Positions 1 to 8,813 of a stretch of DNA of 62,079 nucleotides are shown here, piece after piece. The stretch is from CAZFLM01 sp964519955. Lineage in GTDB: Bacteria > Armatimonadota > Chthonomonadetes > Chthonomonadales > CAJBBX01. Position 1 is the first letter of the stretch. Every line of letters begins with the position of its first letter. A model generated the notes under the pieces. The model saw only the letters and a list, made by a program, of their open reading frames with translations, was not told the DNA's origin and did not search any database. The stretch is from assembly GCA_964519955.1 (NCBI GenBank), contig CAZFLM010000035.1:1-62079 (forward strand). The letters are read 5' to 3'. The position numbers and the translations under genes are program-made.

Positions 1-1
1 A

Positions 2-656
2 GTCTCCGGAGACCTCACTCCCCGTAGGGGATGGAAACACGTATATCCAATCCCGGTGGTGCACCATTAGCTGCCTGTCTGGGTCTCCGGAGACCTCACT
101 CCCCGTAGGGGATGGAAACCCTTGAAGGACTGGTCGGGTGCCGTAGCCGGCTGGGACGTGTCTCCGGAGACCTCACTCCCCGTAGGGGATGGAAACGCGC
201 GTCCTTCCTCGCCCTCAGATCCGCCCACACCTCCGCCAGAGTCTCCGGAGACCTCATTCCCCGTAGGGGATGGAAACGCGTAGACCAGCCGCCAGTCCGC
301 CTCGTCGTCCGCGTGTCTCCGGAGACCTCACTCCCCGTAGGGGATGGAAACGCGCCTCGTAGATGTCCTCCTGGGACATCCTGGGGAAGTCTCCGGAGAC
401 CTCACTCCCCGTAGGGGATGGAAACCGGTAGGCGGATACCGTCTTCCGCGCCTCCTGCCACTTGGTGAGTCTCCGGAGACCTCACTCCCCGTAGGGGATG
501 GAAACGTGCCAGCGCCGGTGTGAGTGTACTTGCCGGACACCTGTCTCCGGAGACCTCACTCCCCGTAGGGGATGGAAACCTGGTCGTCAGCCACACCCAC
601 GTACCCGCGCTCTTGGCATGTCGCATGCGACTTCACTCCCCGTAGGGGATGGAAAC
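2..656 (+). CRISPR. CRISPR array 1, 9 repeats, 5-prime end outside window
   Basis: Nine 37-nt repeats start at 2, 83, 160, 241, 315, 389, 469, 543 and 620, with spacers of about 36 to 44 nt. Each repeat opens with the perfect palindrome GTCTCCGGAGAC, has a CCCC-GTA-GGGG hairpin in its second half and ends in ATGGAAAC, the usual 8-nt crRNA 5-prime handle, so transcription is on the + strand. The repeat at 241 has one C-to-T change. The last repeat (620) has a different but equally palindromic start, GTCGCATGCGAC. Variant repeats normally sit at the leader-distal end, which agrees with + transcription and puts the leader upstream of base 1. Confidence 0.97.
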
Positions 657-766
657 GCGGACGATGAGTCGTAGGTGAACGTCCATTTGTAGCCTCGCGG
701 GACGCAGTGAGGGCGCAGGCGACCGATGATAATGGCTCCCCTCGCGGTTGGGGTGGAGCAGGCGTG

Positions 767-806
767 GCATCGAGGCCCCTTCCGGCTGCGGGAGGGGCCT
801 CGATGC
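767..806 (+). terminator. 13-bp perfect inverted repeat downstream of array 1
   Basis: The arms GCATCGAGGCCCC (767-779) and GGGGCCTCGATGC (794-806) pair perfectly around a 14-nt loop. It lies 110 nt after the last repeat of array 1 and could end the crRNA precursor, but no U-tract follows, so a rho-independent terminator is not proven. Nothing else is recognised in 657-995 except the ribosome-binding site of the next gene at 985-990. Confidence 0.5.
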
Positions 807-995
807 TTGCCGCGCCGGGCTCGCGGGCTGGTGGCGGGGTGCTGGCGAAGCTCAAGCCTGGGTCGCCGAGCTAGGCTTCACCCAGGCCAGGGCCGCGGCA
901 TGGCCGCACGATCGGCCTGATGGCGCCGCGCTCGCGTGCCGATGATAGTGGCATGGGCGCGCCCGCGGGCGATGGGGCGCGCGAGGGAGGCGGCG

Positions 996-1661
996 ATGGC
1001 GTACGTGGATCTGGCCGCGGCGTTCGTGGCGCTGCGCGGCAAGTCGGGCAACGTGACGTTCCGCCGGACGCCGACGGGGCTGGTGCTGATGCGGAAGGCG
1101 CGGCCGGCCGACCCGCGCACGGCGGTGCAGGTGGCGGTGCGGCGGCGCATGGCGCAGGCGGTGGAGGCGTGGCACGGGCTGAGCCTGGAGCAGGCAGAGC
1201 GCTGGAAGGAGTGGGCGGCCGGGCAGCAGCGGGTGCAGGCGGCCACGCGGCGCGCATACTCGCCCACGGCGTTCGCGGCGTTCGTTGGGCTGGCGACCAA
1301 GTTCCTGCAGGTGAGCCCCGGCCAGCCGATCCCCGTGGAGCCGCCGGCCTATGCGTTCGCGGGCGACCCGGTGAGCGTGACGGCGCGCCCGGAGCCCGGC
1401 GCGGTGGTGTTCGCCGCCGCCTCGGCGTGCCGCCCGACGGTGCGCGTGGAGCTGCTGCTGCAGCCGCTGCGATACGCGGCGCAAGCCGTGCAGCCTCGCG
1501 CCTTCCGCACGCAGGCGTTCGCCGACTTCTCGGCCGGCGCGCTGGAGGAGGCGGTTGCGGCCAGGCCGGGCTGGTATGCGCCGGCCTACCGCTTCGTGGA
1601 TGCCGCCACGGGCCAGGCGACCGACCTGGTGCGGCTGCCGCTGGTGCAAGTGGCGGAGTAG
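996..1661 (+). CDS. Uncharacterised protein of phage-structural type
   Basis: A 221-residue protein. ATG 996 is chosen over upstream in-frame ATGs because GGGAGG (985-990) sits 5 bp before it. Residues 1-80 carry a GxxGNVTFRRTxxG segment, then PADPRTAVQ, then a helix with AWHGLSLEQAERWKEWA. From memory this order (G-N-V-x-F-R, P-R-T-x-x-Q, A-W-x-x-L-T/S-x-x-Q) recurs in short phage or prophage proteins. The C-terminal half is rich in beta-type residues and unrecognised. It stands alone between CRISPR array 1 and the cas operon, on the same strand, and has no cas-like motif. Confidence 0.65.
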   Translation: MAYVDLAAAFVALRGKSGNVTFRRTPTGLVLMRKARPADPRTAVQVAVRRRMAQAVEAWHGLSLEQAERWKEWAAGQQRVQAATRRAYSPTAFAAFVGLATKFLQVSPGQPIPVEPPAYAFAGDPVSVTARPEPGAVVFAAASACRPTVRVELLLQPLRYAAQAVQPRAFRTQAFADFSAGALEEAVAARPGWYAPAYRFVDAATGQATDLVRLPLVQVAE

Positions 1662-2012
1662 CCGGGCTCTACCCGGACCTTGCGGGCCCATCGGATGCGT
1701 TCCGGTGGGCCTGTTTTCGTCAATCTGCGAATGTGAGCGATGCGACGCAGGACGTTGCCCGCTCGGCGTCGAAGAACGGTACCAAGTGGCCGAAGCCGCC
1801 ATCGGCCCACCCGCCCCACGATGGAGCTGGATGATGATGATGCTGGGCGTACCTGATTGCCGCGCCGTACCCGAACCACACGGCGTTGTGCCTTGGCTGA
1901 ACTGCCCGTCGACCGGTCGGCCGTTCGCAGGACGTCGTCTCCTCACTCCGTATGTCTGTCCCTTGGTCCACCGCCGTTCGAGTTGCTCCAATCCCCTCTT
2001 GGAGAAGCACCG
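1662..2012. other. Intergenic region upstream of the cas operon
   Basis: These 351 bases should hold the promoter of the CARF-cas operon. No TTGACG-17-TAGAAT copy like the array promoters is seen. There is a short GAT microrepeat near 1831, and GGAG at 2001-2004 is the ribosome-binding site of the CARF gene. No gene is supported on either strand. Confidence 0.4.
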
Positions 2013-3302
2013 ATGCCCAAGTTCGACAAGCTGCTGTGCCTGGTTGGCGAGAACCCGCTGCCGGTCTACCTCGGTGTCAAGCAGATGGCCAAGGAGCGCG
2101 CCCAGGTCGTCCTGGTCTGCTCCGCCGGCACGAGGCCGTGCGCCGAGCGTGTTGCCAGGGCGCTTGGTGACCACTGCCTGCCAGTACTGACCAGCGATAC
2201 AGGTATCTCTGACCCCCATCGCCCCACCGCCGTTGCGCGTGACCTGGAGCGGATCGTCGATGCCGTGTGCGTAGGCGGGCCCGCCGAATGGGGGCTCAAC
2301 TACACGGGCGGCACCAAGGTGATGGCCGCCTATGCGCTGCGGCGGTGGGCGGACGCCGACGCGCTGGCCAACACGTTCTATCTGGATGAAGGATCTGGAT
2401 GTTGCCAACTCGGAACCGGCGGCACGGAGGCGGTGACACACGTCCTGACCGTGGCCGAGGTGTGCGAACTGCACGGTGTGAGGAAGGGCGCCGATCCGCT
2501 CGATGTCGGCTGCACGCCGGCGGATCTGCGCCTGCTGATGGCGGCTCGGCTGGGGGAGGACGCGGACGCCATGTCGCGGCAGACGGTGCTTCAGAACGCG
2601 AGCAAGACGCCGGACAAACGGCCGCCCTGCATGATCGGCCCTGCCGAGGGCGAGCCGCCCGAGCAGACCATGAACTTCGACAGGGCGTGCAATGCATGGC
2701 GCGGCTCGGATGCCTGGCGCAACGTAGTTGGCGTGCTGACGCCGGACATCGCTATGCGCTGGTTCGCTGAGTCGAGTGCGGGGCCGACGCCGAAGCCGTA
2801 CCCCACCTCTCTCCTGAAGGCGCGCTACGACTTCCTTGTGCGGTCCATGTGGTTCGAGCATTGGGTGAAGGAGCGCGTGCGCGAGGTGCTGGGGGAGCGC
2901 TCTCCGATCGTGGCCCACCAGAAGTTCACGATCGATGCGCAGGAGTTCGAGGTGGACCTGCTCGTCGTTGTGCGGCAGCGGGTCTACTGCGTGTCGGTCA
3001 CGACTAGCGCGAAGTGCTCGGAGATCAAGGAGAAGATGATGGAGGCTGCGCGGCGGTCCGAGCAGATCGGCGGCGGCATGGCCAGGGCGTGCGTGGTGTC
3101 GCTGGGGGACCGGTACGTGATCGAGCGATACGACGATGACGGGAACCTGGTCAGGGACGACCGCCCGACGGTGGAGGACTGCCGCGCGTCTGTCTGCGTG
3201 GCCGGGCGGCACACGATCTTCGGGCTAGACGATGTACGGCAGTGGCATGGCGGCGATTTGCGGAGTCTGCGCGCGTTCCTGCTGGATAGCGCTGGAAACT
3301 GA
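2013..3302 (+). CDS. CARF-domain protein, Card1/Can2-like, with altered nuclease motif
   Basis: A 429-residue ancillary type III CRISPR effector that should bind cyclic oligoadenylate made by Cas10. ATG 2013 follows GGAG at 2001. The N-terminal CARF domain (1-150) shows LLCLVGENPLPVYL (7-20), CSAGT (36-40) and LNYTGGTKVMA (95-105), hallmarks of the DUF1887 family. The C-terminal half is a PD-(D/E)XK nuclease fold: WFEHWV (280-285), FEVDLLVV (312-319, D315), then VYCVSVTTSAK (324-334). In active relatives this last strand reads E-x-K; here it is S328-V-T330, with K334 nearby. DNA cleavage may be lost or altered, while ligand binding and the fold look preserved. It is the first gene of the cas operon, 15 bp before cas10. 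Confidence 0.85.
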   Translation: MPKFDKLLCLVGENPLPVYLGVKQMAKERAQVVLVCSAGTRPCAERVARALGDHCLPVLTSDTGISDPHRPTAVARDLERIVDAVCVGGPAEWGLNYTGGTKVMAAYALRRWADADALANTFYLDEGSGCCQLGTGGTEAVTHVLTVAEVCELHGVRKGADPLDVGCTPADLRLLMAARLGEDADAMSRQTVLQNASKTPDKRPPCMIGPAEGEPPEQTMNFDRACNAWRGSDAWRNVVGVLTPDIAMRWFAESSAGPTPKPYPTSLLKARYDFLVRSMWFEHWVKERVREVLGERSPIVAHQKFTIDAQEFEVDLLVVVRQRVYCVSVTTSAKCSEIKEKMMEAARRSEQIGGGMARACVVSLGDRYVIERYDDDGNLVRDDRPTVEDCRASVCVAGRHTIFGLDDVRQWHGGDLRSLRAFLLDSAGN

Positions 3303-3317
3303 GGCAAGGAGAGCGAC

Positions 3318-4934
3318 ATGAGCGACGGTCGTTGCCCGGGCATGGTGGCGTTCGATGTCGATCGCATCAAGGACTTCGTGTTCGCGACGCACCGGCCAGT
3401 CGATGCGACGGGCGCCAGCAGTCTTGTCAAGGGCCTTGACGATGTGCGCGGGATGCTGGGATCGGTGGGCGGCGGGTTCAGCGTCGTCTACGCTTGCGGC
3501 GGCTCCGGTCTGCTCTGGCTGGAGGACTTCGAGCAGGCCGGCCGAATCGCGCGGGCCATCGAGACAGCCTACCGGAGGCAGACGATCACCGGGTCGTGTA
3601 CTGCCGTTGCCGAGCGGTGCCCGAGCGGCCCGATTGGTGATGGCTTCCAGGCCGCGCTCAAGCGCCTGGGCACGAGGCTGCAGAAGCGCAAAGGGGAGAA
3701 GGCCGGTGAGGAGGCGCCCGAAGCGTGGACCGAGCCGCAGGCCCCCGCTGCTGGGGTGCTGCCGGCCGCGGAGCAGGGCGCTCTCGTGCGTTGCGGCGCT
3801 TGCGCGGCGTGGCCCGCGGTTGCCTTCGACACCCTCCAACAGGAAGAGGACAACACCGGGGAGCCGCTGTGCGAGTCGTGTCAGCGGAAGCGCGAGCTGG
3901 GGCGCAGGGAGAAGCAGGGCTCGGCCCATACACTGGGTGACATCGCGTCGGGCGCGGCGTCGGGCGGCGATGGGCGCGTTGCAGACACGCAGGGGCGGAT
4001 CGCGGTGCTGTACGCCGATCTGGACAGGGCCGGTGGCCTTCTTCAGCAGTGCGGGTCGATCGACGAGGTGCGGCGGCTTTCGGCGCACCTGCTCAGCGCG
4101 ACGGTCGGTGCGGTCGCGTCGATCGCCGAACGCTACCCCGGGCGCCATCAGGCGCCGGTGGTCGGAGGCGACGATGCGGTCCTGTTCATTCCCGTTCGCA
4201 GCGTCGCGGAGACAGATGCTGGAGGCGTCACCTGTCTCGACGAGTTGTGTGCACTGGTCGGCGGCATGGAGAAGGCCCTTCGCGCCGTTCCTCCGGAGTT
4301 GCTGGGACGGCCGATCGGCGACGCTCTGACGGAATGCACGGTTAGCGCGGGCCTCCTGGTCGCCGATCACCACTTGCCGATGCCCTTTCTGTTCGATATG
4401 GCCATGGCTCTCGTGGCGAGCGCCAAGCGTCTGAGCTACGCGCGTCGGGAGTCGTCGGTCGACTACATGCTTCTGAAGGGCGGCACCCCGCTCAGTTCGA
4501 CGATCGAGACCGCTCGCGATCGCGGCCTGCTGCGGAGCTTCGACGGCCCTGTCGCTCTGCCCTGGTTGGACGGCGCCCCAGAGGTGCAGGAGGTACTGCT
4601 GACGCGGCGCCCATACGGGCTAACCGCGTTCCGCGACCTTGTGGCCGTGTCGCGGGAGTGTCGCGGCGCTGCTGGCAGCACCAAGCAGGCGTTTCTGCGC
4701 ATGGCGGTGGAGCACATGACCAACGACCACCCGGCGGAGATCGGGCTGAACGTTCGGTACGACCAGGCGCGCCGGCGATCGCGGGGCTCGGGTGAGGATC
4801 CCTGGCCCGAGGAGTGCTTGCTGTGGACCCTCGACGAGCCAGAGCCTGACGAGCCGCCTGTGCTGTCCACTGGCGCGCTCGATGTGCTGGAGCTGATCGA
4901 GATCGAGAAGAGCGGGGAGGTGGACCGTGTATAG
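3318..4934 (+). CDS. cas10: Cas10/Cmr2-family large subunit without HD domain
   Basis: The large subunit of the type III complex and likely cyclic-oligoadenylate synthase (538 residues). ATG 3318 follows AAGGAGAG. The first palm-like domain shows FDVDRIKDFVFAT (12-24). A zinc ribbon has C159/C162 and C185/C188. The second palm has YADLDRAGG (232-240) and the catalytic GGDD at 283-286, intact. The protein begins directly in the first palm and is far shorter than the usual 750-1000 residues; no HD nuclease motif is visible anywhere, so complex-associated DNase activity is not expected. HD-less Cas10 together with Csx10 is typical of subtype III-D. Its stop overlaps the next start by 8 bp. Confidence 0.92.
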   Translation: MSDGRCPGMVAFDVDRIKDFVFATHRPVDATGASSLVKGLDDVRGMLGSVGGGFSVVYACGGSGLLWLEDFEQAGRIARAIETAYRRQTITGSCTAVAERCPSGPIGDGFQAALKRLGTRLQKRKGEKAGEEAPEAWTEPQAPAAGVLPAAEQGALVRCGACAAWPAVAFDTLQQEEDNTGEPLCESCQRKRELGRREKQGSAHTLGDIASGAASGGDGRVADTQGRIAVLYADLDRAGGLLQQCGSIDEVRRLSAHLLSATVGAVASIAERYPGRHQAPVVGGDDAVLFIPVRSVAETDAGGVTCLDELCALVGGMEKALRAVPPELLGRPIGDALTECTVSAGLLVADHHLPMPFLFDMAMALVASAKRLSYARRESSVDYMLLKGGTPLSSTIETARDRGLLRSFDGPVALPWLDGAPEVQEVLLTRRPYGLTAFRDLVAVSRECRGAAGSTKQAFLRMAVEHMTNDHPAEIGLNVRYDQARRRSRGSGEDPWPEECLLWTLDEPEPDEPPVLSTGALDVLELIEIEKSGEVDRV

Positions 4935-6735
4935 GGTCAGACTAACTTCTCGGTCGCCCCTCATGATCGGCGGGCAGAACAGCCTGCTCACCGTCGACCG
5001 GGCATCGGCAACGAGGCGAGGCGTGCCGTACGTTCCCGCCTCGGCGATCAAAGGGGCCATGCGACTGGAGTTCGAGCGCCTGCTGCGGGCGGCGGGCGTG
5101 GGGGCCTGCCTGGACACCGGGGCCCCTCGCGAGCGCAGGACTTGCGGCAAGTGTCCCGCATGCCACCTGTTTGGCGCCGAAGGGACGCCGAACGGGGCGC
5201 TCCGCTTCCATGATGGTGTGCTGGTGTGGCAGGGCGTCGTCGACGGGCGCCTCTTGCGCCAGAACCGCACGTGCGTGAGCATCTCAAGGATGCTGGGGAA
5301 GGCGGAGGACGGACGGCTCTTCACCCAGGAACTCGTGCCTGCCGGGCTCGAGTTCGAATGCCGGATCGATGTGCTCCGTGATGCATCAGCTGATGACCTG
5401 GGATGCTTCGGCAGGGCGCTGCAGTGGTGGAAGGCATCAGGGCTCACGATTGGGTCGGGACGCTCTCGTGGCCTCGGTGAGTTCGGACTGGGGTGGAGCG
5501 AGATTGGCGCGGCTCGCCGCGCGCTCCACTACTCACCAGGCGTTCGGCGGGTGTTCGCGGTGGCGTTCACGCAGGACGTTGGGGCCGCGGAGCCGCTGCG
5601 CGTGGGTGCGACGCGGCTGCGCAACTACCTCGCCCGCAGCCTCGGGTTCGTGCCTTCCAGTGCCGTCAGGGGGGCCGTCGGCTGGGGCTTGGCGCACGCA
5701 GGCCTTGCGGCGGACGAGGTAACCGCGCTTGTTGAGACCGGCGCATTCAGGCCGTCGCCGCTGTATCCGCCGCTGGAGCGTGCTGCAACTCGGCGGTCGC
5801 CCACGGGACCGTCCGGGTGGCTGCAACCGGCAACCGCGGTGGGGTGCAAGCTGGACAAGGAACACGCGCCGTTCGACACGCTCGTGGCGCGCCTCCTGCT
5901 CGACGCCAGCATCAGCGGCGGACTGCCCGAAGCGGAGGCTGAGCTGGGCAGGATGCTGGAGGAGTGTCCTCGCTTCAACTGCCAGGGAACGCTGAAGTCC
6001 GTGGAGCCGGTGGCGAGTACGCACCGGCGCCTGCTGACCAAGCTGCGTATCGACCGGCAGGCGGGCCGCGCCGAAGAGGGCAGGTTCTACGTCTACGACA
6101 CGCTGGCGCAGGATGAGGAGCCCCGCGCGTTCTGTGGCTACCTGTTTACGGACACGGGCGCCGCCGATCTCGTGCGTTCGCTGGACAGCGTGCTGGTCGG
6201 CGGGGCGCGAAGCAAGGGGTTCGGCAATGGCCGCCTCGAGGTCTCCGAGGCACCGGACGGGCAGGGCACGCAGGAGGGCGTCGAGGAGAGGCTCGACCGA
6301 TTCGACCGGCGCGTCCGGTCGGCGGCAGAGATGCTGGGCCTCCCGGACCCCGTTGGCGATCGCGTGCTGTTCCCCCTGCTGCTGCTCTCCGACCTGGTGG
6401 TGCCGCCCGGGGCCACGGTGCGACGGATGATGGAGGCGTGTGGCTGGGAGTGGCAGACGGCGTTCCTGCACTGGTCTCGGGCGGGCGGCTGGTCCGAGGG
6501 CGGCAACCTGTCTCGGCCGCTGGTACCGGTGCTGCAGCGCGGAGGCGTGGTGGTCCTTGCTGCGCCGAGGGCGTCTCGCGCCGAGGTCGTTGCATGGCTG
6601 GTCCAGGCGGAGCGCGAGGGCATCGGGCTTCAGCGGGAACTGGGTATGGGCTGGGTCCAGGCGTGCTGCACGTTCCACGACGAGTACGACTTACTGAAGG
6701 AGGGGGCGCAGCGATGGCAGACGCGAAAGCTATGA
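4927..6735 (+). CDS. csx10: Csx10-like RAMP protein (type III-D Cas5 group)
   Basis: A 602-residue RAMP protein expected to hold the crRNA 5-prime handle next to Cas10. It starts with GTG 4927 after GGGGAGG and overlaps the cas10 stop. Domain 1 has YVPASAIKGAMR (35-46), a Cys cluster C73, C76, C79 followed by LFG, and a glycine-rich GSGRSRGLGEFG. Domain 2 begins near residue 235 with FVPSSAVRGAVGWGLA. A further glycine loop, GGARSKGFGNGRLEV, is near 425-440. Two or more RAMP folds in one chain and the position behind cas10 point to Csx10; 602 residues is on the long side for that family, and the last 140 residues are unassigned. Confidence 0.82.
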   Translation: MYRVRLTSRSPLMIGGQNSLLTVDRASATRRGVPYVPASAIKGAMRLEFERLLRAAGVGACLDTGAPRERRTCGKCPACHLFGAEGTPNGALRFHDGVLVWQGVVDGRLLRQNRTCVSISRMLGKAEDGRLFTQELVPAGLEFECRIDVLRDASADDLGCFGRALQWWKASGLTIGSGRSRGLGEFGLGWSEIGAARRALHYSPGVRRVFAVAFTQDVGAAEPLRVGATRLRNYLARSLGFVPSSAVRGAVGWGLAHAGLAADEVTALVETGAFRPSPLYPPLERAATRRSPTGPSGWLQPATAVGCKLDKEHAPFDTLVARLLLDASISGGLPEAEAELGRMLEECPRFNCQGTLKSVEPVASTHRRLLTKLRIDRQAGRAEEGRFYVYDTLAQDEEPRAFCGYLFTDTGAADLVRSLDSVLVGGARSKGFGNGRLEVSEAPDGQGTQEGVEERLDRFDRRVRSAAEMLGLPDPVGDRVLFPLLLLSDLVVPPGATVRRMMEACGWEWQTAFLHWSRAGGWSEGGNLSRPLVPVLQRGGVVVLAAPRASRAEVVAWLVQAEREGIGLQRELGMGWVQACCTFHDEYDLLKEGAQRWQTRKL

Positions 6736-7106
6736 TGGCGGAGATCGAGCGGCGCAAGGCGCTGGAGGCGAGGAAGGCCGAGATCGTGGCCGCCGCCATG
6801 CGCGTGTTTGGAGCAGGAGCGGCGGCGCCCGAGAAGTCCCAGCTGCAGAACCTGAGGTCGCTGGCGGCCTCTACCGACTGCCGCGAGGAACTGGTCCTGT
6901 TCATCCGCTACCAGGCGGCTCGGCTGGGCAGGGCGTTCGAGCAGGGCTTCGCTGAGGCGGTCATCGCCAACATGCCGGAGAAGATGGATGAGGCCCGCCT
7001 GTACCTGGGCTACGTCTACCGGCATCGCGTGGTGACGGCCGTCCAGGGCCGCACTGGCGCTGGAGCCAGCCAGGGCGCCGCGGCGGCGCGAGGTGGCCGG
7101 CAATGA
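6714..7106 (+). CDS. Cas11-like small subunit
   Basis: A 130-residue, almost wholly helical protein. ATG 6714 lies inside the csx10 3-prime end, 22 bp before that gene stops, and is preceded by AAGGAGGGGG. It has no metal or catalytic motif; charged helices (MMAEIERRKALEARKAEIVA, FIRYQAARLGRAFEQGF, MDEARLYLGYVYRHR) and the length match Csm2/Cmr5-type small subunits that line the crRNA-target duplex. Cas11 proteins are weakly conserved, so the call rests on size, helicity and position between csx10 and the first Cas7-like gene. The tail is Gly/Ala-rich and ends in ATGA overlap with the next gene. Confidence 0.65.
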   Translation: MADAKAMMAEIERRKALEARKAEIVAAAMRVFGAGAAAPEKSQLQNLRSLAASTDCREELVLFIRYQAARLGRAFEQGFAEAVIANMPEKMDEARLYLGYVYRHRVVTAVQGRTGAGASQGAAAARGGRQ

Positions 7107-7909
7107 GCATCCATCTGGCCGCTCTGAACACGCGGCTCAAGCTGAGCGGGGTCGTCGTGGCGCGTACCCCACTGCATGTGGGAGCGGGCCGATCGATGGG
7201 CGCCACCGGAAGCGACCTGCCAACTATGTGCGACCTCCACGGCTCGCCGATCATTCCCGGCTCCTCGCTGAAGGGCGTGCTGCGCTCGCAGATCGAGGCG
7301 TTGCTCCGGCCGCTGGGTCGGCCTCCTGGTGAGGCGCTCTCGTTCTGCGACGTGGTTGCGGAGAAACCGTGCATCGATAAGCGGGACTGGGGCAAGTGCG
7401 CCGACTGGATCGTCGAGAACGCGTGCTCTGTCTGCCTCCTCTTCGGCGGTCCGTGCACGGGCGCCAGACTCCGCGTTGCCGACCTGCCGGTGCGGCAGGA
7501 GACGTGGGACCCGCTGCTGATCCAGGTTCGCGATGGAGTTGCCATCGACCGAGAGAGCCTGACGGCGGCCGGCAGCATGAAGTACGACCTGGAGACGGTG
7601 CCGGCCGGTGTGGCGTTCGACTTGCAGATCGTGCTGGAGAACGCTGAGGACTGGGAGGTCGGGCTGGTGCTGCGAGGGCTCGATCTTCTGACCGAGGGCT
7701 ATGCCACGCTTGGCGGGGGCGGGTCGCGCGGGCTTGGGCGGGTGACCGTCGACGTCCAGCAGATCGAGAGCATCGATGCGCGGACGGTGCTTACTCGCGG
7801 TCCTGCGGGTGGCACGGTCGTCGATCTAGAGGGCCGGGCGCGCTACTACGCCGCCTTGGCGGAGGCGGTCGAGTCGGCGAGCGCATTGGAGGGCTGCCAT
7901 GTTCAGTAA
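7103..7909 (+). CDS. Csm3-like Cas7 RAMP subunit 1
   Basis: A 268-residue backbone subunit of the type III complex. It overlaps the previous gene as ATGA. It has the Csm3 layout: PLHVGAG (23-29), the loop ATGSDLP with D38 where Csm3 has its catalytic Asp, PIIPGSSLKGVLRS (49-62), a C108/C111 pair followed by LLFGG, and a late glycine loop GGGGSRGLGRV. If D38 is catalytic, this subunit would cut target RNA at one of the 6-nt spaced sites. It overlaps the next gene by 11 bp. Confidence 0.88.
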   Translation: MSIHLAALNTRLKLSGVVVARTPLHVGAGRSMGATGSDLPTMCDLHGSPIIPGSSLKGVLRSQIEALLRPLGRPPGEALSFCDVVAEKPCIDKRDWGKCADWIVENACSVCLLFGGPCTGARLRVADLPVRQETWDPLLIQVRDGVAIDRESLTAAGSMKYDLETVPAGVAFDLQIVLENAEDWEVGLVLRGLDLLTEGYATLGGGGSRGLGRVTVDVQQIESIDARTVLTRGPAGGTVVDLEGRARYYAALAEAVESASALEGCHVQ

Positions 7910-8813
7910 GGCGCGCAACTCGGCCAGGATCAGCCTGTGCCTGAAGCCTGACGGTCCGTTCCTCATCAAGCACGATGCCGGCCTCGATCCCGGGCGGCCA
8001 GACATGGAGTTCGTGCGCATGAGGACGCCGTACGGCGACGTTCCCTACGTTCCCGGCTCCTCGGTGAAGGGCGTGGTGCGTTCGACCTCCGAGGCGCTCC
8101 TCAGGTCGCTTCCGCTTCGTGGCCCCGCGATCTGCGACCCGCTTGATCTGCGGGAGAGCGCATGCGGATCTTCAGCGAACCGTAGGGCGCGTGGCCTGCA
8201 AACCAGAGACAAGCTCCGCTACGACCAGCACTGCGAGGCGTGCCGCCTGTTCGGATCGACGGAGATGGCGGGGCGCGCGCGGTTCGGCGACCTGCTGCCA
8301 TGGCAGGCCGAGGACGACGACGAGGAACGAGTGCGGAGGCTGGACCAGTTGAACGCGTGCATCACAGTCAGGCACTCCGTCGCGATCGAGCGCAAGACCG
8401 GCGGGGCGAAGGGGCAGGCGCTGTTCGAACTGGAGGCGCTGTCGGGTGGGCAGTTCCACGGAGAGATCGTGCTGCAGAACTACGCGCTCTACCAACTCGG
8501 ACTCCTGCTGGTGGTCCTGGGCCTCGTGGACGACGGCACCGTGCGGCTCGGGTTCGGCAAGTCGCGCGGACTGGGGCGCGTCCGGTGTGGAGTGGACGGC
8601 ATCGTCATCGACCAGTATGGCGACCTCGGAGCAGACGCGAGCGCCCTCCTCGGCGCGGATGCGGGCCAGGGCGCCAACCCGGGGGTCTCTAGCCCGAAGC
8701 CTGGCCAGCGCGTGCCCTTCGCCACTCGATTCGTGCTGGACGCAGGCGAGGTGGCCAAAGTGCGTCCAGAGCTGGAGAAGCGCGTGGAGGACCTGGGCAA
8801 TGGCCAGCACTAG
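7899..8813 (+). CDS. Csm3-like Cas7 RAMP subunit 2
   Basis: A 304-residue RAMP protein. It contains KHDAGLDPGRPD (24-35) as the flexible loop with possible catalytic aspartates D30 or D35, YVPGSSVKGVVRS (50-62), a Cys motif HCEACRLFGSTEMAGR, and the glycine loop LGFGKSRGLGRVR. These are the family signatures of Cas7/Csm3. An extra 60-residue Gly/Pro-rich tail after the RAMP fold is not recognised. ATG 7899 lies inside the preceding gene, and its own end overlaps the next start by 14 bp, so stoichiometry is probably set by translational coupling. Confidence 0.88.
   Translation: MFSKARNSARISLCLKPDGPFLIKHDAGLDPGRPDMEFVRMRTPYGDVPYVPGSSVKGVVRSTSEALLRSLPLRGPAICDPLDLRESACGSSANRRARGLQTRDKLRYDQHCEACRLFGSTEMAGRARFGDLLPWQAEDDDEERVRRLDQLNACITVRHSVAIERKTGGAKGQALFELEALSGGQFHGEIVLQNYALYQLGLLLVVLGLVDDGTVRLGFGKSRGLGRVRCGVDGIVIDQYGDLGADASALLGADAGQGANPGVSSPKPGQRVPFATRFVLDAGEVAKVRPELEKRVEDLGNGQH

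Noticed and set aside
852..3212. A 786-codon open frame on the minus strand
   Set aside because: It is Arg/Ala/His/Pro low-complexity sequence, the shadow of the CARF gene and its upstream neighbour in GC-rich DNA; the + strand frames have family motifs and ribosome-binding sites.
3318..4934. An HD nuclease domain in Cas10
   Set aside because: No HD motif is present; the protein starts directly in the first palm-like domain.
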